Shown here: piece by piece, positions 1-5,604 of the stretch
Numbering within the stretch: position 1 is the stretch's first letter
How the letters are laid out: every line of letters starts with the position of its first letter
DNA from: Cellvibrionales bacterium UBA2511
Lineage (GTDB): Bacteria; Pseudomonadota; Gammaproteobacteria; Pseudomonadales; Porticoccaceae
Length of the DNA stretch: 5,660 nt
Reading direction: 5' to 3'
NCBI GenBank assembly: GCA_002341315.1
Contig: DDNV01000095.1
Location: 7,919 to 13,578, forward strand
Position numbers and translations under genes: made by a program
The notes under the pieces: model-generated
Database searches by the model: none
Told to the model about the DNA's origin: nothing
The model's input: only the letters and a program-made list of their open reading frames with translations

Positions 1-664
1 CCCCGACGACTATCTGGTTGTACGTCAATATGATGCCCATGCCTGGGCGGAAATCTGGCTGGAGGGTAGGGGCTGGGTGAGAGTTGACCCGACCGCCGTG
101 GTAGCACCTCAGCGTATTGAGCAGGATTTGCAGTCGGTGTTGGGTAGCGAGACAGATTTTTTAGCGGATTCACCGGTTTCATTGGTGCGCTTTCGCCATA
201 TCGGCTGGCTGAATCAACTGCGTTTGCAGATCGAGTCGCTCAATTACAACTGGGCCCTGTGGGTGCTGGGTTACGACCAGATACAGACCGCTTTTCTGCG
301 CAACCTGCTGGGTGACAACTCGCCCTGGCGAATCGCGCTGGCTCTGACTGGGGTAGGTGGCGGTTTGCTGCTATTGCTCGGTTTCTGGGTGTTACTGCCG
401 CGTCGCCGCGAGCGATCCCGTGATCTATTGGACAGGGAGTTTCTCCGACTATGCCAAAAACTCGAAAAAGCCGGTTTTCCCAGGCAGGTGGGTGAAGGGC
501 CAAGAGATTATGCACGGCGCGTTGCTGAATCCAGACCCGAATTGGCCAGAGATCTGGTCGAAGTGACCCGAATGTATGAAACCATGCGCTATGCTGGCGA
601 AACACCTGACGCACAAACCCTCGCCAGGACAATTCGTACTCTGCGCGTTAATCGTTCAGGATAG
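1..664 (+). CDS. tgpA: Transglutaminase TgpA family membrane protein, C-terminal part (5' truncated by window edge)
   Basis: The frame is open from the left edge (first complete codon at base 2) to a TAG at 662-664, leaving 220 residues of a protein whose family is usually about 650-670 residues. The visible start YDAHAWAEIWL...GWVRVDPT is the end of a transglutaminase-like core. Its His (visible residue 13) and Asp (residue 29) fit the second and third members of the Cys-His-Asp triad; the Cys would lie upstream of the window. A linker follows, then one hydrophobic membrane segment (about residues 109-133) ending in a basic stop-transfer RRRER. The C-terminal tail of about 70 residues (LDREFLRLCQKLEKAGFPR...YARRVAESRPEL) resembles the DUF4129 domain that closes TgpA proteins. 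From family knowledge, TgpA is an inner-membrane protein with a periplasmic transglutaminase domain, essential in Pseudomonas aeruginosa, with a poorly defined substrate. It commonly sits downstream of a MoxR ATPase and a DUF58 gene, neither of which is visible here. It converges on the GST gene with only 5 bp between the stop codons. Confidence 0.88.
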   Translation, partial: PDDYLVVRQYDAHAWAEIWLEGRGWVRVDPTAVVAPQRIEQDLQSVLGSETDFLADSPVSLVRFRHIGWLNQLRLQIESLNYNWALWVLGYDQIQTAFLRNLLGDNSPWRIALALTGVGGGLLLLLGFWVLLPRRRERSRDLLDREFLRLCQKLEKAGFPRQVGEGPRDYARRVAESRPELARDLVEVTRMYETMRYAGETPDAQTLARTIRTLRVNRSG

Positions 665-669
665 TGCTG

Positions 670-1344
670 TTATTTGGTCAGCATATTGCGGGCCCCCTTA
701 ACGAAGGAAGTCGCCTTGTCTTCCTGTTCGTATTCGGCGGCGGGCTGGTTGATCCCCCGTTGGAAAGCGGGCCGTTCGTCCAGCCGTTCAACCCATCGTT
801 GCAAGTGGGGAAAGGGTTTGATGTCAATCCCGGACCAGTCGTAAATTCGTACCCAGGCCCAATTGGCGATATCGGCGATACTCAGCTCATTGGTGAGAAA
901 CAGCCTGCCTTTCAGATGACTGTCCAAAACGCCAAAGAGACGTTTTACCTCGTTTTGATAACGATCGATTGCCGGTTGGTAGGTTTCGTTCCAGTAACGA
1001 TACCAGACGTTGGCCTGGCCCATCATCGGGCCGATACCGCCCATCTGGAACATCAACCACTGCAGCGTGCGGGAGCGCTCTTTTGGATCGCTCGATAGTA
1101 ACTGCCCGGTTTTTTCCGCCAGATAGATCAATATGGCGCCCGACTCAAAAACCGTAAAATTGTCATTGGCGCGATCTACAATAGTGGGGATTCTGCCATT
1201 GGGATTGAGTGCAAGGTACCATGGCTGTTTTTGTTCATTATCGCTCAGGCTGAGCACGTGCATGTCATAGGGCAGATCCAGTTCTTCAAGTGCGATACTG
1301 ACTTTGTGGCCATTGGGTGTGGCAGCAGTGTAGAGTTCAATCAT
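670..1344 (-). CDS. Glutathione S-transferase, YfcG-like (nu class)
   Basis: A 224-residue cytosolic GST. Residues 1-80 form the thioredoxin-fold glutathione-binding domain: [14 protein letters not shown] with Thr9 and Asn11, the cis-Pro region [11 protein letters not shown] (47-57), and the gamma-glutamyl-binding pair Glu67-Ser68 in [15 protein letters not shown]. The helical C-terminal domain includes [11 protein letters not shown] (100-110), typical of the YfcG/YghU group, and the [11 protein letters not shown] motif (155-165). Asn11 and Thr9 match the positions that define E. coli YfcG, an enzyme with disulfide-bond oxidoreductase activity using glutathione and lacking a catalytic Tyr, Ser or Cys. 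The same activity is inferred here; the substrate is unknown. The start is firm: AGGAG lies 10 nt upstream of the ATG (1355-1359 on the + strand). The protein is slightly longer than YfcG (about 215 aa), with a polar tail. It is divergent from msrA over 80 bp, so the two redox genes share an intergenic control region. Confidence 0.93.
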   Translation of the reverse strand: MIELYTAATPNGHKVSIALEELDLPYDMHVLSLSDNEQKQPWYLALNPNGRIPTIVDRANDNFTVFESGAILIYLAEKTGQLLSSDPKERSRTLQWLMFQMGGIGPMMGQANVWYRYWNETYQPAIDRYQNEVKRLFGVLDSHLKGRLFLTNELSIADIANWAWVRIYDWSGIDIKPFPHLQRWVERLDERPAFQRGINQPAAEYEQEDKATSFVKGARNMLTK

Positions 1345-1374
1345 GGGTAATGTGCTCCTGATCCAGGTTAGCAG

Positions 1375-1403
1375 AGATTAGGACAGTAGATTCATGGTGG
1401 CAA
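1375..1403 (-). promoter_or_regulatory. Possible sigma70 promoter for the GST gene
   Basis: Read on the - strand, TTGCCA (1398-1403) matches five of six -35 consensus bases. After exactly 17 bp comes TAATCT (1375-1380), a weak -10 with only three consensus matches. It would start transcription at about 1368, leaving a leader of roughly 25 nt that contains the AGGAG ribosome site of the GST gene. The 80 bp GST-msrA gap must hold promoters for both directions. For msrA the only candidate -10 seen is TAGATT (1387-1392), with no convincing -35. Confidence 0.28.
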
Positions 1404-1424
1404 GCGGAACACAGGAGCCGAGAT

Positions 1425-2072
1425 ATGTTTGGTTATTCCCACAAAGCACAGATGGTCAGTCCCGAGGAGGCGCTACCGGGTCGTGCTGAACCGCTGGTTG
1501 TTGGTAACCGACACATGCTGACAGGCCATTCGCTAAAGGCACCTTTTCCCGATGGCATGCAACAGATCATCTTCGGTATGGGCTGTTTCTGGGGAGCTGA
1601 GCGTCTTTTCTGGACGCAACCCGGTGTGTACAGCACGGCAGTTGGCTATGCCGGTGGTTATACCGAAAACCCTACCTATGAAGAAGTCTGCTCGGGATTA
1701 ACCGGCCATACCGAGGTGGTTCTGGTGGTTTTTGATCCGGATGTGATCAGCCTGACAACACTGCTTGAGCTGTTCTGGGTATCCCATGATCCCACCCAGG
1801 GGATGCGTCAGGGCAATGACAGGGGAACCCAGTACCGTTCAGCCATTTATTGCTTCGATGAAGGCCAATACCAGTTGGCAGAAAAATCACGTGAAGTATT
1901 TCAGCGCGAATTGGAAAAGCGTGATTTCCCTCCGATCACCACAGAAATCACTTTGTCCTGCCCGTTTTATTATGCGGAGGACTATCATCAGCAATATTTG
2001 GCGAAGAACCCGGGTGGTTATTGTGGTCTTAGGGGAACGGGTGTGTCATTCCGGCTCGAGAAGCCGGAATGA
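1425..2072 (+). CDS. msrA: Peptide methionine sulfoxide reductase MsrA
   Basis: A 215-residue MsrA of the long E. coli type. It reduces the S-epimer of methionine sulfoxide in proteins, with thioredoxin as the usual reductant. The N-terminal extension ([10 protein letters not shown]..., residues 11-50) resembles that of the E. coli enzyme. The catalytic motif GCFWG has Cys54 as the nucleophile and is followed by [25 protein letters not shown] (Cys89), TGHTE, the conserved [19 protein letters not shown] block (121-139) and [13 protein letters not shown] (180-192). The first recycling Cys is present in [10 protein letters not shown] (Cys200). The position of the second recycling Cys (E. coli Cys206) is Ser208 in GTGVS, so this enzyme may use a two-Cys rather than a three-Cys relay. 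AGGAG (1413-1417) sits 7 nt before the ATG and fixes the start. There is no signal peptide, so it is cytosolic. The stop codon is the end of a perfect inverted repeat. Confidence 0.96.
   Translation: MFGYSHKAQMVSPEEALPGRAEPLVVGNRHMLTGHSLKAPFPDGMQQIIFGMGCFWGAERLFWTQPGVYSTAVGYAGGYTENPTYEEVCSGLTGHTEVVLVVFDPDVISLTTLLELFWVSHDPTQGMRQGNDRGTQYRSAIYCFDEGQYQLAEKSREVFQRELEKRDFPPITTEITLSCPFYYAEDYHQQYLAKNPGGYCGLRGTGVSFRLEKPE
2046..2072. repeat. Perfect 11 bp inverted repeat spanning the msrA stop codon
   Basis: The arms TCATTCCGGCT (2046-2056) and AGCCGGAATGA (2062-2072) are exact reverse complements around a 5-base loop CGAGA. The right arm ends with the TGA stop of msrA. The stop of the convergent ferritin gene begins 12 bp further on, so the hairpin lies where both transcripts should end. 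It lacks a following T-run on either strand, so it is not a classical intrinsic terminator. It may still act as a bidirectional pause, a 3'-end stabiliser, or a Rho-assisted terminator. Confidence 0.6.
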
Positions 2073-2084
2073 TCGCAGAGAAAC

Positions 2085-2534
2085 TCAGCTACTGAACGAC
2101 TTGATATCACCCGGCTTGCGCAGCATCTTGTCAACTTCTGCCGCGTGCATTTCTTCTTCTGCTATTTTTTGCCGGGCATATTCTTCGAGCATGACCGAAT
2201 TGTCTTTGACGAGCGCCAGTAGTTCGTAATAGAGGGCTTTTGCCAGTGCCTCCTGCTCCATTGACTCCCGAAGAATGTCGCCGATGTCATGTCGATGGGT
2301 TTCCAGCAGTGGCCCGATGGCCAGTGACGGGTGGCCACCCAGAGCGGTAATCATTTCCCCCGCTGCCTGAGCGTGGACAAGACTGTTGTCGGCTTCCTCC
2401 CTCAGCCAGCTCACGATGGGAATGCGGTTGTAGCCATAAACCATCAGCGCATAGTGGTTGTAACGAACCACACCAGCGAGCTCGAATTCCATAATTTTAT
2501 TGAGTAACTCAATAATCTGATCCTGGTTTTTCAT
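2085..2534 (-). CDS. Bacterioferritin-like protein (ferritin-like diiron domain)
   Basis: A 149-residue all-helical protein of the ferritin-like superfamily, the usual length for bacterioferritin; it probably stores or detoxifies iron in the cytosol. Numbering from the chosen ATG, expected ferroxidase ligands are visible at Glu18 (helix A), His54 (helix B), Glu95 (helix C) and Glu127/His130 (EEEMH, helix D). The helix-B motif reads DNSLVH, so the ExxH glutamate (Bfr Glu51) is Ser51. The haem-ligand position (Bfr Met52) is Leu52, so haem binding in the Bfr manner is unlikely. The C-terminal MLRKPGD resembles a family of ferritin-like proteins distinct from classical Bfr. Start choice: a TTG at 2540 would add two residues but directly abuts the GAGGA ribosome site (2541-2545), whereas the ATG at 2534 has ideal 6 nt spacing. 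It lies 107 bp downstream of the TSUP gene on the same strand, so co-transcription with sseA-TSUP is possible but not shown. Confidence 0.85.
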   Translation of the reverse strand: MKNQDQIIELLNKIMEFELAGVVRYNHYALMVYGYNRIPIVSWLREEADNSLVHAQAAGEMITALGGHPSLAIGPLLETHRHDIGDILRESMEQEALAKALYYELLALVKDNSVMLEEYARQKIAEEEMHAAEVDKMLRKPGDIKSFSS

Positions 2535-2540
2535 TGACAA

Positions 2541-2545
2541 TCCTC
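2541..2545 (-). promoter_or_regulatory. Ribosome binding site deciding the ferritin-like gene start
   Basis: GAGGA on the - strand lies 6 nt before the ATG at 2534 and 0 nt before the in-frame TTG at 2540. Only the ATG has workable spacing, so the two-residue longer reading is rejected. The resulting numbering also makes ligand positions 18, 54, 127 and 130 coincide with those of E. coli Bfr. Confidence 0.75.
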
Positions 2546-2581
2546 GTTTTCATAAACTTTGATAATCACAGTTTTCATAAA
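2546..2581. repeat. Two 11 bp direct repeats flanking a near-palindrome, upstream of the ferritin-like gene
   Basis: GTTTTCATAAA occurs exactly at 2546-2556 and again at 2571-2581, a 25 bp period. Between them lies CTTTGATAATCACAG (2557-2571), a 15 bp palindrome with a single mismatched pair around a central A, sharing one base with the second repeat. The array begins immediately upstream of the ferritin ribosome binding site, within the leader or core promoter. The central TGATAATCA resembles part of an iron-regulator (Fur) type site but is not a full Fur box. An operator is inferred; the regulator is unknown. Confidence 0.4.
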
Positions 2582-2641
2582 GCATAGATGATGGGCCACT
2601 GTGCGGCCAGTGTTCCTCTTGCCCGTCAGACACTTTCCCGG

Positions 2642-3370
2642 CTAGAAAAAGGCATCCAGTAGCATCGCCACACCACAGATTGGCATGAGGGTGAGCGTGT
2701 AGACCCGAAAACGATGCTCATCAACCTTTTTCAGGTGGTGTCGGGCATACCATACACCCAGGGCACCACCCAAACCAATCACCAGGCCATAGCCGGCAAT
2801 CTCCAGTGTCATGGCGCCGAAGCCGGTGTAGGCCAGCAGTTTGGTCAGTTGCAGTACCAGTGAATTGATTGCTTTTGTGGCAATAAGCTGCTCTTTCTGC
2901 AGACCGTAGTTCAGCAGAAAGGGGTTTTGCACCGGTCCGGTTCCGCCCACCAGTGCGGACAGGAAGGCAACGCCGAGCCCCAGCGGAAAGAACCACTGGC
3001 GCCGCATCACAAAAGAGCGGCCGGATTTGCCAAAACGGTACTGAAACACCGTCGATATCAAAAACAACGCCAACGCCAGTTGTATCCAGAAAACCGGAAT
3101 CTGGCTAAAGGTCCAGGCGCCGAGTATCGCGCCACACAGACTGCCGGGAATCATCCAGCGACATACCTGCCAATCGACACTATCCCTGAACAGCCAGGCA
3201 CGGGAAGGGTTCGCCAGAAAGGCACCCAGGCTGATGGCCGGTGCCACCGTTTGCGGACCAATCAGCAGTGCAACCAGGGGAATCATCAACATGGCAGCGC
3301 CACCAGCGGCGACGGTGCTGATAAACCATGCTACAAGTCCTGCAATAAACAGAATCGGTGCAATGATCAT
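2642..3370 (-). CDS. TSUP (TauE/SafE, DUF81) family membrane exporter
   Basis: A 242-residue, very hydrophobic inner-membrane protein with about seven or eight predicted helices. It has the two-fold repeat of the TSUP family: AAGGAAMLMIP (21-31) near the N-terminus and the matching GGTGPVQNP (142-150) opening the second half. A basic loop (FGKSGR...MRRQ, 113-125) separates the halves. Family members move sulfite, sulfoacetate or other sulfur and organic anions; the substrate cannot be read from sequence. Its ATG overlaps the stop codon of the sulfurtransferase gene (ATGA, 3367-3370) and no good Shine-Dalgarno lies just before it, so its translation probably depends on upstream ribosomes. Coupling to a sulfurtransferase makes sulfite or a related sulfur oxoanion the most reasonable guess. 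Permease of another anion remains possible. Confidence 0.88.
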   Translation of the reverse strand: MIIAPILFIAGLVAWFISTVAAGGAAMLMIPLVALLIGPQTVAPAISLGAFLANPSRAWLFRDSVDWQVCRWMIPGSLCGAILGAWTFSQIPVFWIQLALALFLISTVFQYRFGKSGRSFVMRRQWFFPLGLGVAFLSALVGGTGPVQNPFLLNYGLQKEQLIATKAINSLVLQLTKLLAYTGFGAMTLEIAGYGLVIGLGGALGVWYARHHLKKVDEHRFRVYTLTLMPICGVAMLLDAFF

Positions 3371-4209
3371 GAATGGGATGACGTCTCAATAATTGAATCC
3401 GGGTAACTGCACCAGTCGCTCCAGCTACCCGGATAGAGTTTCGCAGACTCGACCCCGATCATTGCCAGTGACAGCAAATCGACACAGGCAGTTACTCCCG
3501 AGCCACAATAAACCACTGGCGATGGCGACAATGCCAGTTTTTGCCAGATAAGACGCTGCTGTTCGATCGGCAGCATTTTGCTCTCCAGATCGACAAACTG
3601 CTGCCAGGGCACATTGATTGCGCCGGGTATATGACCGGCGACTGGATCGATCGGTTCCTCTTCACCGCGGTAGCGGGGGGCTTCTCTCGCATCGATCAGT
3701 ACAGATGCGTTATCCCTGCCGGATTGTTTGATATCGGGGTAGGTCGCGGCCATGGAGGCATTTTCAATGGCGAGAAAATCACCCGGCACAACCGTTCTCG
3801 GGATGGTTGTATTCACCGGTAATCCGGCGGTCCGCCATGCCTTGATGCCTCCGTCGAGAATGCGCACCTGCGAGTGTCCAAAATAGCGCAAAAGCCACCA
3901 CAGGCGGGCGGCACCTGCCAGTCGGTTGTCATCATAGGCGACCACCAGCGAATCCCCGGTTACACCAGATGCGCGCATGCGGTTTGTGAATACCTGCGGA
4001 TCGGGTAGCGGGTGTCGGCCACCGTGTGGCCCCTTCGCTCCGGATAAATCTTTTTCCATATCCAGGTGAACAGCGCCGGGAATGTGGCCCTGTTGATAGG
4101 CGCATAGTCCCCCACCGGGATCTGTCAGCGAAAACCGGCAATCAAAAATAATCACCTTGTCGCCAGGTTGTTGGTGAAGTTCTTCCACACCGATAAGCCA
4201 ATGCTTCAT
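3367..4209 (-). CDS. sseA: 3-mercaptopyruvate sulfurtransferase (tandem rhodanese), SseA-like
   Basis: A 280-residue cytosolic protein with two rhodanese domains, close to the 281 aa of E. coli SseA. The inactive N-terminal domain (about 1-130) has the family features FDCRF, GHIPGAVHLD and LDGGIKAW. The C-terminal domain has LIDAREAPRYRGEEEPIDPVAGHIPGAINVPW and the active loop CGSGVTA, with the persulfide-carrying Cys at residue 235. CG[S/T]GVTA is the mercaptopyruvate-type loop; thiosulfate:cyanide rhodaneses usually have CRKGVTA. The enzyme would move sulfur from 3-mercaptopyruvate to cyanide or thiol acceptors, releasing pyruvate. A second Cys follows at 242, seven residues on; E. coli has Ala there. 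Start choice: an ATG at 4224 would add five residues but has no ribosome site, while the ATG at 4209 has GGAG 7 nt upstream and gives an N-terminus (MKHWLIGVEEL) that fits SseA. It is first in an operon with the TSUP gene, overlapping by 4 bp. Confidence 0.92.
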   Translation of the reverse strand: MKHWLIGVEELHQQPGDKVIIFDCRFSLTDPGGGLCAYQQGHIPGAVHLDMEKDLSGAKGPHGGRHPLPDPQVFTNRMRASGVTGDSLVVAYDDNRLAGAARLWWLLRYFGHSQVRILDGGIKAWRTAGLPVNTTIPRTVVPGDFLAIENASMAATYPDIKQSGRDNASVLIDAREAPRYRGEEEPIDPVAGHIPGAINVPWQQFVDLESKMLPIEQQRLIWQKLALSPSPVVYCGSGVTACVDLLSLAMIGVESAKLYPGSWSDWCSYPDSIIETSSHS

Positions 4210-4216
4210 CCATTGT

Positions 4217-4220
4217 CTCC
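4217..4220 (-). promoter_or_regulatory. Ribosome binding site deciding the sseA start
   Basis: GGAG on the - strand lies 7 nt before the ATG at 4209. It falls inside the longer reading that would begin at the ATG at 4224, which itself has no Shine-Dalgarno in the preceding bases. The shorter start is preferred on spacing and on fit to the SseA N-terminus. Confidence 0.65.
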
Positions 4221-4226
4221 GCATAG

Positions 4227-4249
4227 GTGATATTTCACATTATCATAGT
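4227..4249 (-). promoter_or_regulatory. Candidate -10 region and small palindrome upstream of sseA
   Basis: On the - strand the stretch TATGATAAT (4239-4247) contains GATAAT, five of six matches to a sigma70 -10 box. It would start transcription near 4232, giving a leader of about 23 nt to the chosen sseA ATG. No good -35 is seen at 16-18 bp, so an activator or a different promoter class is possible. Just downstream, GTGATATTTCAC (4227-4238) is an interrupted palindrome (GTGA, 4 bases, TCAC) at the predicted start site, a plausible but unproven operator position. The 134 bp between sseA and the divergent MFS gene must also hold the MFS promoter; none stands out. Confidence 0.3.
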
Positions 4250-4343
4250 GCCAAATATCCAATGGATTTACGGGTATTTATTTGCATCATCCCCAGTCTG
4301 CCCCTAACCTTGCCGGGCCCCTTTCAGGAACAACGGACTTGCC

Positions 4344-5603
4344 ATGCTGAGATTGATTTTTCCGATCTGTGCGTTGCTGGCCAGTATTGCACTATTGCTG
4401 GTGGGCAGCGGCCTGCTCAATACCTTGCTGGCCCTGCGCGGCACGATAGAAGGCTATTCGGATAGTATGCTGGGTTTCATTATGTCCGGCTATTTTTTCG
4501 GCTTTTTTGTCGGCACCCATCTGGCATTGCCTCTGATCAACCGCATTGGTCATATTCGCACGTTTGCCTTTTGTGCGGCATTTACCGCCTGTTTTTCGTT
4601 GTTGCATGTGCTGTTTGTCGATCCCTACATCTGGCTACTGTTGAGGATCATGACAGGTGCCAGTCTGGTCATTCTCTATACCGTGATTGAGAGCTGGTTG
4701 AACGGTCAGACGTCTGCTGAAAACAGGGGCCGGGTCTTTGCCATTTATATGATGGTGACACTGATTGCCCTGGCGCTGGCGCAACAATTTCTCCACCTGG
4801 CTTCGCCAAGCACTTTTACGCTGTTTGCTGTGTCTGCCATTCTGATTTGTGTCAGTGTGACGGCAATCACCTGGACGCGGATGGCACAGCCGGTATTCTC
4901 CGATGCTCCGAAAATGAAGCTGAAAAGGTTGTGGGGGCTGGCACCGGTAGCGTTGATGGCGGCTGTGTTCTCTGGACTCTCCATGGGTGCTTTCTGGGGT
5001 ATGGGTGCACTCTATGCCGGTCGTGTGGGCCTCGATAATAGCGGCATTGCCACCTTCATCAGTTGCGTGATTATCGGTGGTGCCATTTTTCAGTACCCGC
5101 TGGGTCGCTATTCCGACCACCATGACCGTCGCCGGGTGCTGGCTTTTGCCAGCGCCCTGGCTGCCAGTGCGGCACTGCTGATGTCCTTCTTTTCCAATAT
5201 AACGGGGCTGTTTCTGGTCGCCTCAGTTCTTTACGGCGGGATGGCTTTTTTCATCTATCCGGTGGCGGTAGCTCACCTGGTGGATCATCTGGACCACGAC
5301 GATATTTTGCCCGGTGGCAGCACCCTGTTGTTGATTCACGGGATTGGTGCAGCATTTGGTCCGGCGTTGGCAGGTCAGCTGATGGATTTCCTCGGTCCCC
5401 ATGCGCTGCCGGTATTTTTTGCGCTGATGCAGATGCTGTTGGCGCTATATACAGTCATCAAACTTCGCGAGGTGCAAGTGGAGGTGCTGGAAAATGCCGG
5501 ACAGTTTGTTGCCATGGTTCGCACAACGCCCTCGGCATTGGAGATGATGCCCGACGAGCCGATTGAGGCTGAACTCAATACAGAGACTGATCACTCGAGG
5601 TGA
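4344..5603 (+). CDS. MFS transporter, YcaD-like, 12 predicted membrane helices
   Basis: A 419-residue inner-membrane permease of the major facilitator superfamily. Twelve hydrophobic segments can be placed at about residues 4-30, 41-63, 72-92, 95-115, 131-151, 157-177, 197-220, 233-253, 264-284, 287-311, 323-347 and 352-373, split by a polar central loop (178-196). Both halves carry a motif-A-like turn after the second helix: LPLINRIGHIRTF (62-74) and GRYSDHHDRRRVL (254-266). ESWLNGQTSAENRGRVFAIY (116-135) is the characteristic stretch of the YcaD-like subgroup. The family is proton-coupled, but the substrate is unknown here and for most relatives. The cytoplasmic tail of about 46 residues is acidic and makes the protein longer than E. 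coli YcaD (about 380 aa). The ribosome site is modest: GGA 6 nt before the ATG, with AGGAA further back. It is divergent from sseA. A short inverted repeat, ATCAC/GTGAT, overlaps its stop codon. Confidence 0.9.
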   Translation: MLRLIFPICALLASIALLLVGSGLLNTLLALRGTIEGYSDSMLGFIMSGYFFGFFVGTHLALPLINRIGHIRTFAFCAAFTACFSLLHVLFVDPYIWLLLRIMTGASLVILYTVIESWLNGQTSAENRGRVFAIYMMVTLIALALAQQFLHLASPSTFTLFAVSAILICVSVTAITWTRMAQPVFSDAPKMKLKRLWGLAPVALMAAVFSGLSMGAFWGMGALYAGRVGLDNSGIATFISCVIIGGAIFQYPLGRYSDHHDRRRVLAFASALAASAALLMSFFSNITGLFLVASVLYGGMAFFIYPVAVAHLVDHLDHDDILPGGSTLLLIHGIGAAFGPALAGQLMDFLGPHALPVFFALMQMLLALYTVIKLREVQVEVLENAGQFVAMVRTTPSALEMMPDEPIEAELNTETDHSR

Positions 5604-5604
5604 T
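5590..5604. repeat. Short 5 bp inverted repeat spanning the MFS stop codon
   Basis: ATCAC (5590-5594) and GTGAT (5600-5604) pair around a 5-base loop TCGAG, with the TGA stop inside the right arm. The stem is short and AT-rich and has no T-run after it, so it is not called a terminator. The remaining 56 bases to the window end hold no recognisable gene; a GC-rich CCCG/CGGG pair (about 5632-5644) near the edge could begin a terminator, but its flank lies outside the view. Confidence 0.3.

Noticed and set aside
665..683. TGCTG/CAGCA inverted repeat at the tgpA-GST convergent junction, considered as a bidirectional terminator
   Set aside because: The stem is 5 bp with a 9-base loop and it lies within the GST coding end; it is likely to be chance.
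664..1098. Open frame of 144 codons on the + strand across the GST gene
   Set aside because: It is antisense to a clear GST with intact motifs and a good ribosome site. Its GTG start overlaps the tgpA stop without a Shine-Dalgarno, and the protein resembles nothing recognisable.
1765..2229. Open frame of 154 codons on the + strand running from msrA into the ferritin gene
   Set aside because: It is an alternative frame of msrA that continues antisense into the ferritin-like gene; both overlapped genes have full family motifs.
2597..2612. CACTG/CAGTG inverted repeat downstream of the TSUP gene, considered as its terminator
   Set aside because: Only 5 bp arms, a 6-base loop and no T-run in the direction of transcription; too weak to call.
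2927..3406. Open frame of 159 codons on the + strand opposite the TSUP gene
   Set aside because: The Gln/Arg/His-rich, low-order translation is typical of the antisense of a hydrophobic membrane gene; the opposite strand encodes a well-formed TSUP protein.
4225..4343. Promoter for the MFS gene in the divergent gap (TTGCAT, 17 bp, TAACCT)
   Set aside because: Spacing is correct but both boxes match only about half of the consensus, which is expected by chance in a gap of this length.
4262..4465. Short + strand frame starting in the sseA-MFS gap
   Set aside because: It overlaps the MFS N-terminus in another frame and has no ribosome site or recognisable product.
4635..5123. Open frame of 162 codons on the - strand opposite the MFS gene
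   Set aside because: It is the His/Gln/Thr-rich complement of transmembrane codons, with no domain, no ribosome site and a convincing MFS gene on the other strand.
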